Source: B1Sed10-231 sp046483385 (GTDB lineage Bacteria; Planctomycetota; Brocadiia; SM23-32). Taken from it: a DNA stretch of 18,321 bases. The DNA lies in the NCBI GenBank assembly GCA_046483385.1, contig JAWODG010000038.1:1-18321 (forward strand). Direction: 5' to 3'. Positions 1 to 7,204 of the stretch are shown piece after piece. Numbering within the stretch: the stretch's first letter is position 1; each line of letters begins with the position of its first letter. The notes beneath the pieces are model-generated. The model was not told the DNA's origin and did not search any database. It worked only from the letters and a program-made list of their open reading frames with translations. Both the position numbers and the translations under genes were made by a program.

Positions 1-113
1 GGCGAACCCGCGCGGGCGGCAGGGATGCCGGCGCTACAAAAGCCGCACGGTCATGGGCATCCACTGTAGCGCCACCTTCCAGGTGGCCACCCGCGGGCAT
101 CCTTGCCCGCGGG
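1..113. repeat. Inverted pair of TGTAGCGCC-type hairpin repeats
   Basis: The 9-mer TGTAGCGCC occurs on the plus strand at 65-73 and as its exact reverse complement at 30-38, so two copies face away from each other with 26 nt between. Each is followed in its own direction by GC-rich dyads. In the right copy GCCACCT (71-77) pairs with AGGTGGC (81-87) around a 3-nt loop, and CCCGCGGGC (90-98) pairs with GCCCGCGGG (105-113) around a 6-nt loop. The left copy ends in the palindrome CCCGCGCGGG (7-16). The arrangement resembles dispersed REP/BIME-type intergenic elements; whether it is dispersed in this genome cannot be seen from one window. No reading frame is supported here. Confidence 0.65.
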
Positions 114-249
114 ATTTGCCTTCTGCGCAATGCAGCAGTCAACCGTAAACAGATAATTGAATGACCCTGGTTGACCTCCCGTGCAGATTGACGCCTATCG
201 CCGTGTGGGTTAGCATGAGGGTTCGCCTTCCGGCTGCCGGGAATCTACC
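114..249 (+). promoter_or_regulatory. Leader of the kinase operon, candidate promoter
   Basis: This non-coding stretch lies between the repeat and the kinase start. It contains a -35-like TTGACC at 171-176. The best downstream -10 candidate is TATCGC at 196-201, a poor match with a long 19-nt spacing, so the promoter assignment is weak. An AT-richer patch lies at about 143-163. There is no strong Shine-Dalgarno sequence before the ATG at 250. Confidence 0.25.
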
Positions 250-2172
250 ATGCGGATCAAGCTCAGGACACGCGTCTTTCTTTACTTCGTGCTGGTCGTC
301 GCGCTGTTCGGCGCGCTGTGCGGAGTGATCGGGGGCATCGTACTGCACAGGACCACGCTGAACGAGGCGCAGCGCCGCGTCAGCCTGGACCTGCGGTCCG
401 CCTGGAACTTGTTGGACGGCCGGATGGAGGAGATGAAGTCCGTTCTGGGCGTCATCGGAGCCGGCCCGCGGGTGCGGGCGATGTACGGCGGCGAACCGCC
501 GGCGGCCTACCGTGCGGAATTCGAGACCATACGTCGTGAGAACGGCCTGGATTTTCTGACTTTTACGGACAACACCGGCACAGTTCTGCTGCGCACGCTT
601 GAGCCCTATAACCGCGGCGACGACCTGTCAAGCGATCGCCTGGTCAGAACGGCCCTGCGAGGGGAGGAAGTCAGCGGCATAATGGTGCTCGGCCCGAACC
701 GGTTGGAGCAGGAGGGCGGCGACCTGGAGGAGCGGGCCTACATGCGGTTCGAGGACACCCCGAAAGCCAAACCGCGCGCCGAGACGGAGGAGCGCTCCGG
801 GATGGCCGTCGTCGTTGCCGTGCCCGCGCGTGACAAGACCCAGCAGATCGTCGGGACGGTCTGCGGTGGCATTCTGCTGAACCGCAACCACTCGTTGGTG
901 GACCAGATCCGATCCGTCGTGTTCGAGGATCAGAAGTACGAGGGCCGGCATCTTGGCACGGTTACCGTCTTCCAGTGGGACGTGCGCGTGGCGACCAATG
1001 TGCGCAAGGCCAACGGCAACCGGGCCATCGGGACGCGGGTCAGCGAGGAGGTTTACGACCGCGTGCTGGAGAACGGCGAGAGCTGGTACGACCGGGCCTT
1101 CGTGGTGAACGACTGGTACATAAGCGCCTACGACCCGATCCGTGACGTGGACCACAAGGTCGTGGGCATTCTTTACGTCGGCGTGCTGGCGGAGAGGTAC
1201 GACGACATGAAGCGTGAGCTGTGGTTCATCTACGGCGGGCTGTCGCTCGGGGCGGGGGTAGTCGCGATCATCATCGGGCTGGTCTTCTCCGGACGGCTCA
1301 CCTCCGCGCTGCACAGGCTGGCGGAGGCCGCGGGCCGGCTGGAGGCCGGCGAATTGGACCACCGCGTGCCGGACCCGCCCACCAACGACGAGGTGCGGGA
1401 CCTGACCCACGCGTTCAACACCATGGCGGACAGCCTGCGGGACCGTGAGGCCCGCCTGCGCGCGGCGAACGGGGAACTACAGCGGTTGAACGCCAACTAC
1501 CTGGACATGCTCGGCTTCGTTTCCCATGAACTCAAGAACACACTCGGGACCATCTATACGGCCGCCCGCTCCCTGGACGCCGGCCTGGTGGGGGACCTCA
1601 CCGAGGCCCAGAGCCGGATGGTCCGCAGCATACGCCGCAGCATCGACTCCGCCGTCGAGATGACCCGTCACTACCTGGACCTCTCCCGTATCGAGAAGGG
1701 GGAGCTGAAGGTGGAGAAAGCGGACATCGACCTCGTGGGGGATGTGGTGGAGCCGGTGTTGGGGGAACTGGACGAAGCCATAGGGGAAAAGGCCGTGAAC
1801 GTCGAGCAAGACCTGCCCGACTCCCTGCCTCTGCGGGGTGATGCGGCCCTGCTGCGGGTGGTGTATAAGAATTTGCTGGATAACGCGTTGAAGTACGGGC
1901 GCGAAGGCGGCACAATAAAGTTGTCGCACGAGCAAAGCGACGGGACACACGTTCTGCACGTGTGGAACGAAGGGGAGGGCCTGGCCCCGGACGAGATCGA
2001 AGGCCTCTTCCGCAAGTTCGTGCGGTTCGACGAGGACGTGCGTCGCAAAGGCACGGGACTCGGCCTGTTCATCACCCGTGAGGTCATCGAGAAGCACGGT
2101 GGCCGAATCCGCGCCGAGTCCGAGGAAGGGGAATGGATAGACTTCATCTTTACTCTGCCGGCTGAGGACTGA
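250..2172 (+). CDS. Membrane sensor histidine kinase (Cache-HAMP-HisKA-HATPase)
   Basis: This 640-residue transmembrane sensor kinase presumably phosphorylates the response regulator encoded 20 nt downstream. A first membrane helix spans about residues 10-32. A large extracytoplasmic region (about 33-322) follows, with Cache-like features including the segment around WYISAYDPIRD and VVGILYVGV before the second helix (about 324-347). A HAMP domain covers about 348-400. The H-box FVSHELKN gives phospho-acceptor His426. The N-box NLLDNALKYG (541-550), G1 WNEGEG (572-577) and G2 GTGLGLFI (601-608) show an intact catalytic ATPase domain. Cache domains usually bind small extracellular ligands; the ligand here is unknown. 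The neighbouring glycan operon suggests, but does not prove, a link. Confidence 0.93.
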   Translation: MRIKLRTRVFLYFVLVVALFGALCGVIGGIVLHRTTLNEAQRRVSLDLRSAWNLLDGRMEEMKSVLGVIGAGPRVRAMYGGEPPAAYRAEFETIRRENGLDFLTFTDNTGTVLLRTLEPYNRGDDLSSDRLVRTALRGEEVSGIMVLGPNRLEQEGGDLEERAYMRFEDTPKAKPRAETEERSGMAVVVAVPARDKTQQIVGTVCGGILLNRNHSLVDQIRSVVFEDQKYEGRHLGTVTVFQWDVRVATNVRKANGNRAIGTRVSEEVYDRVLENGESWYDRAFVVNDWYISAYDPIRDVDHKVVGILYVGVLAERYDDMKRELWFIYGGLSLGAGVVAIIIGLVFSGRLTSALHRLAEAAGRLEAGELDHRVPDPPTNDEVRDLTHAFNTMADSLRDREARLRAANGELQRLNANYLDMLGFVSHELKNTLGTIYTAARSLDAGLVGDLTEAQSRMVRSIRRSIDSAVEMTRHYLDLSRIEKGELKVEKADIDLVGDVVEPVLGELDEAIGEKAVNVEQDLPDSLPLRGDAALLRVVYKNLLDNALKYGREGGTIKLSHEQSDGTHVLHVWNEGEGLAPDEIEGLFRKFVRFDEDVRRKGTGLGLFITREVIEKHGGRIRAESEEGEWIDFIFTLPAED

Positions 2173-2192
2173 ACTGAAGAAGGAGGCACACC

Positions 2193-2594
2193 GTGGCCGC
2201 AATGAAGATCCTGTTGGTGGACGACGAGCCCGATTTCGTCGAGGTGACCCAGACACTGCTGGAGAGCCACGACTTTGACGTGGTGACCGCCTACAGCGGC
2301 GCCGAGGCCCGTGAAAAAGCACCCGAGGAGCAGCCCGACCTGATCATCCTCGACGTGATGATGGAGACACAGACGGAGGGCTTCGACGTGGCGCGCTGGC
2401 TGCGCGAGCGCGAAGACACCCAGGGCATACCCATCATCATGCTGACGGCGGTCAATCAGGAGGTGCCCTGGCGGTTCGAGCCGGACGAGATCTGGCTGCC
2501 CGTGGACACCTTCCTGGACAAGCCGGTCAGCCCCGAGCGCCTGCTGGCCGAAGTGCAGAAGGCGGTCAAGCACATCGAGGCGGAAGAGGAGTAA
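2193..2594 (+). CDS. Single-domain response regulator (CheY-like receiver)
   Basis: A receiver domain of 133 residues with no output domain. The acidic pocket is D10-D11, the phospho-acceptor is Asp54 (LIILDVMM), and the switch residues are Thr85 and Lys110 (FLDKP). The GTG start at 2193 is chosen because AGGAGG at 2181-2186 lies 6 nt upstream; an in-frame ATG at 2202 would be too far from it. The gene follows the kinase by 20 nt, so the two form a cognate pair. With no DNA-binding domain, it probably acts by protein-protein interaction or in a phosphorelay rather than directly on transcription. A Glu-rich end (EAEEE) follows the last helix. The domain call is firm; the partner and output are inferred. 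Confidence 0.93.
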   Translation: MAAMKILLVDDEPDFVEVTQTLLESHDFDVVTAYSGAEAREKAPEEQPDLIILDVMMETQTEGFDVARWLREREDTQGIPIIMLTAVNQEVPWRFEPDEIWLPVDTFLDKPVSPERLLAEVQKAVKHIEAEEE

Positions 2595-2615
2595 GCTCCC
2601 GCCGACGCCTTGCCG

Positions 2616-2650
2616 GGCCCCGGTCCGTGAGCGCAACGCCGGCCGGGGCC
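2616..2650 (+). terminator. GC hairpin after the two-component pair
   Basis: GGCCCCGG (2616-2623) pairs perfectly with CCGGGGCC (2643-2650), leaving a 19-nt loop, 22 nt past the response-regulator stop codon. Only a short TCTGCTTTCG follows, not a true U-tract. It is therefore a plausible but imperfect intrinsic terminator between the two-component genes and the sulfatase operon. The rest of the 126-nt gap (2595-2720) shows no convincing promoter hexamers. Confidence 0.4.
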
Positions 2651-2720
2651 TCTGCTTTCGTGCCCCCCCGCATCAGCCCAGTTCCCCCGCTCTCGGACCT
2701 GAGGAATACCAGTTTCCGCC

Positions 2721-4025
2721 ATGAGCCAACCCAACATACTCTACCTGCACTCCCACGATACCGGCCGCTACATCCAGCCGTACGGTTACGACATCCCGAC
2801 CCCCAACCTGCAGAAGCTGGCCGAGCAGGGCATGCTGTTCCGCCGGGCCTTCTGCACCAATCCCACCTGCTCGCCCAGCCGCGCCAGCCTGCTGACCGGC
2901 CGCTGGCCGCATAACAACGGCATGGTGGGTCTGGCACATCGCGGCTTCCGCCTGAACGACTACGGGCACCACATCGTTCACACACTACGGGAAACCGGCT
3001 ACTACTCCGCTCTCAGCGGGGTGCAGCACATCATCAGGTACGACCGGATCGACGAGATCGGATACGACGAGGTGCTGGGCGGAACCGACTGGGGCAACAG
3101 GGGCGCGGAGGACCTGGCGGCAGAGTTCCTGACGCAGGCGCCGTCCGAGCCGTTCTTCCTCTCGGTCGGCTTCGCCGACACCCACCGGACCTTCAGCGAG
3201 CCGGGCCCGGATGAGGACCCCGACTACTGCCGCCCACCAGAGCCCATGCCGGACACCCCGGAGACCCGGCGGGACATGGCCGGCTTCATGGCCGACGCCC
3301 GCATCCTTGACGCCCGGATGGGGGTAGTGCTGGACGCGCTGGAGAAGGGTGGGCTGGCGGACGACACGCTGGTCATCTGCACCACGGACCACGGCATCGC
3401 TTTCCCCCGCATGAAATGCAACCTGACCGAGGGCGGCATCGGCGTGTTCCTGATAATGCGCGGGCCCGGTGTGCCCGACGGCGAGGTGACCGATGGGCTG
3501 GTCTCCCACGTGGACATCTTCCCCACCGTTTGCCAGTATCTGGACATCGAGCCGCCCGACTGGCTGCAAGGCGTCTCTTTCCTGCCGCTGCTGCAAGGGG
3601 AGACGGACCAGGGGCGCGAGGAGGTGTTCGGGGAGGTCAACTACCACGCGGCCTACGAGCCGAAGCGATGCGTGCGTACCGAAAGATGGAAGTACATCCG
3701 GCGGTTCGACGACCGCGATTCGCCCGTGCTGCCCAACTGCGACGACAGCCCCACCAAGAGTCTGTGGATGGAGGCCGGCTGGGCCGACATGGCGCCGCCG
3801 CAGGAGGCCCTCTACGACCTGGTCTTCGACCCGCACGAGGCGCACAACTTGGTCGGCGCCCCGCGCGCTGAGGAGGCGCTGAAGGACATGCGCGCGCGGC
3901 TGCAACGCTACATGGTGGAGACCGACGATCCGCTGCTGGATGGCGAAGTACCCGCCCCGAAAGGCGCGCGGCTGAACGACCCGGACGGCGTCTCGCCAAA
4001 TGAGGATACGTTTACGGTGGAATAG
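2721..4025 (+). CDS. Sulfatase, heparan N-sulfatase-like (S1 family), copy 1
   Basis: This is a type I sulfatase of 434 residues. The signature TCSPSRASLLTGR holds Cys50, which in this family is converted to formylglycine and acts as catalytic nucleophile. Resemblance to sulfamidase (SGSH, N-sulfoglucosamine sulfohydrolase) includes SPSRASLLTG followed by HNNGMVGL, the metal-site segment CTTDHG before FPRMKCNL, and the C-terminal ALYDLVFDPHE...NL and VETDDP blocks. The N-terminal metal motif reads HSHDTGR: His12 stands where most S1 sulfatases have the first of two Asp residues, and Asp13 is kept. There is no signal peptide. ATG is used; GAGGA lies rather far upstream. It is the first gene of an operon with a second sulfatase and an iduronidase. 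Sulfatase is certain; N-sulfatase specificity is inferred from similarity and context. Confidence 0.93.
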   Translation: MSQPNILYLHSHDTGRYIQPYGYDIPTPNLQKLAEQGMLFRRAFCTNPTCSPSRASLLTGRWPHNNGMVGLAHRGFRLNDYGHHIVHTLRETGYYSALSGVQHIIRYDRIDEIGYDEVLGGTDWGNRGAEDLAAEFLTQAPSEPFFLSVGFADTHRTFSEPGPDEDPDYCRPPEPMPDTPETRRDMAGFMADARILDARMGVVLDALEKGGLADDTLVICTTDHGIAFPRMKCNLTEGGIGVFLIMRGPGVPDGEVTDGLVSHVDIFPTVCQYLDIEPPDWLQGVSFLPLLQGETDQGREEVFGEVNYHAAYEPKRCVRTERWKYIRRFDDRDSPVLPNCDDSPTKSLWMEAGWADMAPPQEALYDLVFDPHEAHNLVGAPRAEEALKDMRARLQRYMVETDDPLLDGEVPAPKGARLNDPDGVSPNEDTFTVE

Positions 4026-4040
4026 CCCGGAGGGAGTGCC

Positions 4041-5351
4041 GTGAGCCGACCGAACATTCTGTACATCCACTCGCACGACACGGGCCGTTACGTGCGGCCT
4101 CACGGCTGGGCCGGGCCGACGCCGCGCATCCAGCAATTGGCCGAGGAAGGCGTGGTCTTCCGACAGGCGTTCTGCACCAACCCCACCTGCTCGCCCAGCC
4201 GCGCCAGCCTGTTGACCGGCCGCTGGCCGCACAACAATGGCATGGTCGGGCTGGCCCACCGCGGGTTCCGGCTTAACGATTACGGACACCACGTAGTGCG
4301 CACCCTGCGCGAAGCCGGCTACTACTCGGCGCTTTCGGGAGCCCAGCACATCATCCCGGACGACGAGCGGGAGACCATCGGCTACGACGCGGGGCTCGGC
4401 GCGCCCGGCCCGAAGCACATAGACGCGGAGAATCTGGCGGCCGGCTGGCTGCGCGACGGTCCGCCGGAGCCGTTCTTCCTGTCCGTGGGCTTTCACGAGA
4501 CGCACCGCACCTTCCCGGAGCCGGCCTGTGACTGTCCGGAGACGGACCCTCGCTACGTCCGGCCGCCCGAGCCCTTGCCGGACGCAGCCGAGACGCGCGG
4601 GGACATGGCCGCCTTCAACACGAAGGCCCGTGTGCTGGACCGCAAGATGGGCGTGGTCTTCGACGCGCTGAACGACGCCGGCCTGCGGGAGAACACACTG
4701 GTCATCTGCACCACGGACCACGGCCTCGCCTTCCCCCGGATGAAGTGCAACCTCGAGGACAGCGGCATCGGAGTGATGCTCATCGCCCGGGGGCCCGGCT
4801 TTCCGGCGGGCGGGGCGGTGGACGGCATGGTAAGTCACGTGGACATCTTTCCCACGCTCTGCGATTACCTTGGCATCGAGCCGCCGGACTGGCTGCAGGG
4901 GGTCTCCTTTATGCCGCTCGTGCGGGGCGAGGCGGAGCAGGTGCGCGAGGAGGTCTTCGCGGAGGTGAACTACCACGCCGCCTACGAGCCGATGCGCTGC
5001 GTGCGGACCCCGCGGTGGAAGTACATCCGCCGATTCTACGACCGGGAGTCGCCGGTGCTGCCCAACTGCGACGATAGTCCGAGCAAGGAGTTGTGGCTGC
5101 GCGACGGCTGGGACCAGATGGCCCCGCCGCAGGAGGCCCTCTATGATCTGGTGTTCGACCCGCACGAGACGGACAACCTCTGCGGCGACCCCCGCGCCGC
5201 CGATGCGCTGACGGACATGCGCGCCCGGCTGGAGCGCTGGATGGTGGAGACAGAGGACCCGCTGCTGGAGGGCGACGTGCCCGCCCCCAGGGGTGCTCAG
5301 GTCAACGATCCGGACGCCCGTTCCCACCGCGAACCGCCGATGACCATCTGA
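4041..5351 (+). CDS. Sulfatase, heparan N-sulfatase-like (S1 family), copy 2
   Basis: A 436-residue paralogue of the preceding gene, colinear along its whole length. The block around the active site is almost unchanged, and the same Cys50 sits in TCSPSRASLLTGR. It shares the HSHDTGR metal motif with His12/Asp13 and the TTDHG segment. The most divergent stretch is residues about 110-190, where a short insertion (around PACDCPETDP) changes a loop likely to shape the substrate pocket. It starts at GTG with GGAGGGAG directly upstream, 15 nt after the first sulfatase. Maturation needs a formylglycine-generating enzyme or anSME, not found in this window. The pair looks like a tandem duplication followed by divergence, perhaps for different sulfate positions on one glycan. 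Confidence 0.93.
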   Translation: MSRPNILYIHSHDTGRYVRPHGWAGPTPRIQQLAEEGVVFRQAFCTNPTCSPSRASLLTGRWPHNNGMVGLAHRGFRLNDYGHHVVRTLREAGYYSALSGAQHIIPDDERETIGYDAGLGAPGPKHIDAENLAAGWLRDGPPEPFFLSVGFHETHRTFPEPACDCPETDPRYVRPPEPLPDAAETRGDMAAFNTKARVLDRKMGVVFDALNDAGLRENTLVICTTDHGLAFPRMKCNLEDSGIGVMLIARGPGFPAGGAVDGMVSHVDIFPTLCDYLGIEPPDWLQGVSFMPLVRGEAEQVREEVFAEVNYHAAYEPMRCVRTPRWKYIRRFYDRESPVLPNCDDSPSKELWLRDGWDQMAPPQEALYDLVFDPHETDNLCGDPRAADALTDMRARLERWMVETEDPLLEGDVPAPRGAQVNDPDARSHREPPMTI

Positions 5352-5372
5352 AATCCATACGAAGGTGCGAGC

Positions 5373-7136
5373 ATGCGCATTGCGGTCCGCTGCGGCGAGG
5401 ACGTGGGTGAGTTCCGCCACTTCTGGCGGAGCACCGGGTTCACCCCCGCCAAACGCCTGCTGGACGCCGACATGCAGCAGGCGCTGGCTCACGTGGGAGG
5501 TTTGCCCCACGGTGGCATCCGCCACGTCCGCATACACTACCTGCTGGACCTCGTCGGCGTGGCCGGCCTCGGCTCGGGTGCGCCCGATTACGACTGGAGG
5601 CGTCTGGATGAGGGCCTGGACGTGCTCGTCCGCAACGGGCTCAGGCCCTTCTTCGAGCTGATGGGCAACCCGTCGGGCCGCTTTGACGACTTCTGCGACG
5701 ACGCCCAGCTCCACGCCTGGAAAGACCTCGTGCGCGAGCTGGCGCTCCACCTGATGAAACGCTACGGGCGTGAGGAGGTCGAGAGCTGGTACTTCGAGTC
5801 GTGGAACGAGCCGGATGTCGGCTGGTGGCACCAGTGGCCGGCGGACGAGCAGTCCCACTGCAACTACTACGATGCCTCCTCGGAAGGGCTGCGGGAGGCG
5901 AACCCGAACCTGACCTTCGGCGGGCCCGGCACCTGCCGCACCCTGTCCAGCCTGTTCTGCAACTTCCTCGAGCACTGCGATTCGGGAACGAACTACTTCA
6001 CCGGCGAGACCGGCGTCCGACTCGACTTCGTCTCCGTGCACGAGAAGGGCGTGCGCTCGTGTCCCGAGGACCTGACCCCGGACAGCCGCGGCATCAGCGA
6101 GCGGGAGGCGCGCATCGTGCGCTATATCCGCGACAACCACCCCCGGTTGGCCGACCTGCCCTTCATGAACAACGAGTGCGACCCTCAGACCGGCTGGGGC
6201 GACATACACACGTGGCGGGCGCGGCCCTATTACGCCGCCATGGTGGCAAAGATCATCGACCAGCACCTGCGGCTGCTCATCGATGGCATGGACGTGAACT
6301 ACGGGCTGCTCAGCAACGACAACGGCTTCATCGGCACGTGGGGCAACCGCACGCTGGTCACGCGATTCGGCGACGAGAACGAGTGCGAAATCATCAAGAA
6401 GCCCGTGCTCAACGCCATGGCGTTGCTGGCCATGCTGGGCGACCGACGATGCGCCGTCTCCGCGCCGGAGGAGGGCGGTCAGGTGGGTGCGATTGCCACC
6501 CGGCAGGGAGATGAGCAGATCGCCGTGCTGGTCTCCAACAGTGCGGATGGGATAACGTCATCCGGCTCGGAGCGCATTGTGCTCTCGCTGGCCGATCTGC
6601 CGTTCAAGGAAGGTATGCTGACGCATTACCGCATCGACGCTGAGCACGGCAACCCGTTCGCCGTTTGGGAAGAGCATGGTGCACCGCGGCAGCCGTCGCC
6701 GGAACTCTTTGACGAGATGCGACACCACGCGGAACCGGCACTATGTGAGAGACGGCGCGTGGTGAGGACCGAGGGCAACCGCCTGCCGCTGGTCTTCGAC
6801 CTGCCGCGGCCCGGCGTCAGCCTGTTCGTGTTGTCCGCGCGGCCGCAGTGCGGTCCGGGTCGCCCCGCCGGGCTCTGGGCGGAACGGTATCCCGGCCTGA
6901 CCGGCGGGGAGAATGTGATGCTGCGCTGGGATGGTCTGCCGTGCCGCACGCTGCGCACGTGGGAGGTGCTCAGCGGTGAATCGGAGGAAGGACCTTTCGA
7001 GCGCCTGAACGAGGCAGACATCCTGTCCACCGCCTGGCTGCACGCCGGGCCCCGGGGAGGGGAGCGCTACTACAAGGTCCGCGCCGTGAACCTCTGGGGA
7101 CGAACCGGCAAGCCTTCGCCCGCCGTCAAGGCGTAG
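5373..7136 (+). CDS. Alpha-L-iduronidase-like glycoside hydrolase (GH39) with Fn3 tail
   Basis: This 587-residue enzyme resembles animal alpha-L-iduronidase (IDUA) along its full length, which hydrolyses non-reducing-end alpha-L-iduronate in heparan and dermatan sulfate. Shared landmarks include FWRSTGF (17-23), PHGGIRHVR (45-53), FELMG (94-98), WNEPD (144-148) with acid/base Glu146, YYDASSEGLR (165-174), GTNYFTGETGVRLD (205-218), PFMNNECDP (263-271) with nucleophile Glu268, and LLSNDN (312-317). A beta-sandwich region follows the TIM barrel. Residues about 505-585 form a fibronectin-III-like domain ending VNLWGRTGKPSP, the same order as in IDUA. There is no signal peptide. It follows the second sulfatase by 21 nt with an AAGGTG ribosome site. 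Beta-xylosidase, the other GH39 activity, is less likely given this similarity and the sulfatase neighbours. Confidence 0.9.
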   Translation: MRIAVRCGEDVGEFRHFWRSTGFTPAKRLLDADMQQALAHVGGLPHGGIRHVRIHYLLDLVGVAGLGSGAPDYDWRRLDEGLDVLVRNGLRPFFELMGNPSGRFDDFCDDAQLHAWKDLVRELALHLMKRYGREEVESWYFESWNEPDVGWWHQWPADEQSHCNYYDASSEGLREANPNLTFGGPGTCRTLSSLFCNFLEHCDSGTNYFTGETGVRLDFVSVHEKGVRSCPEDLTPDSRGISEREARIVRYIRDNHPRLADLPFMNNECDPQTGWGDIHTWRARPYYAAMVAKIIDQHLRLLIDGMDVNYGLLSNDNGFIGTWGNRTLVTRFGDENECEIIKKPVLNAMALLAMLGDRRCAVSAPEEGGQVGAIATRQGDEQIAVLVSNSADGITSSGSERIVLSLADLPFKEGMLTHYRIDAEHGNPFAVWEEHGAPRQPSPELFDEMRHHAEPALCERRRVVRTEGNRLPLVFDLPRPGVSLFVLSARPQCGPGRPAGLWAERYPGLTGGENVMLRWDGLPCRTLRTWEVLSGESEEGPFERLNEADILSTAWLHAGPRGGERYYKVRAVNLWGRTGKPSPAVKA

Positions 7137-7150
7137 TCTGTGCTTTGGCG

Positions 7151-7181
7151 CTTTTTGCCTTTCTTCGTGTCCTTCGTGGTA
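7151..7181. repeat. ACGAAGG-type intergenic repeat
   Basis: The 68-nt gap between the convergent iduronidase and esterase genes contains TTCGTG twice, 9 nt apart (7164-7169 and 7173-7178). On the minus strand this reads ACCACGAAGGACACGAAG, a phrase I recall as a common intergenic repeat in many uncultivated bacterial genomes. That recollection has not been checked here. No stable terminator hairpin is evident for either flanking gene. Confidence 0.4.
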
Positions 7182-7204
7182 GATAGATGTGGTGGCAGAA
7201 GGGC

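Noticed and set aside
1..113. CRISPR array or tRNA in the left intergenic region
   Set aside because: There are only two inverted copies with no regular spacers, and no cloverleaf with conserved tRNA bases could be drawn.
2985..6266. Minus-strand open frame of about 1,093 codons antisense to both sulfatases and the iduronidase
   Set aside because: It lies opposite three well-recognised genes, has low-complexity Val/Arg/Gly-rich translation with internal repetition that mirrors the duplicated sulfatases, and shows no domain. It is a by-product of strong GC bias at third positions.
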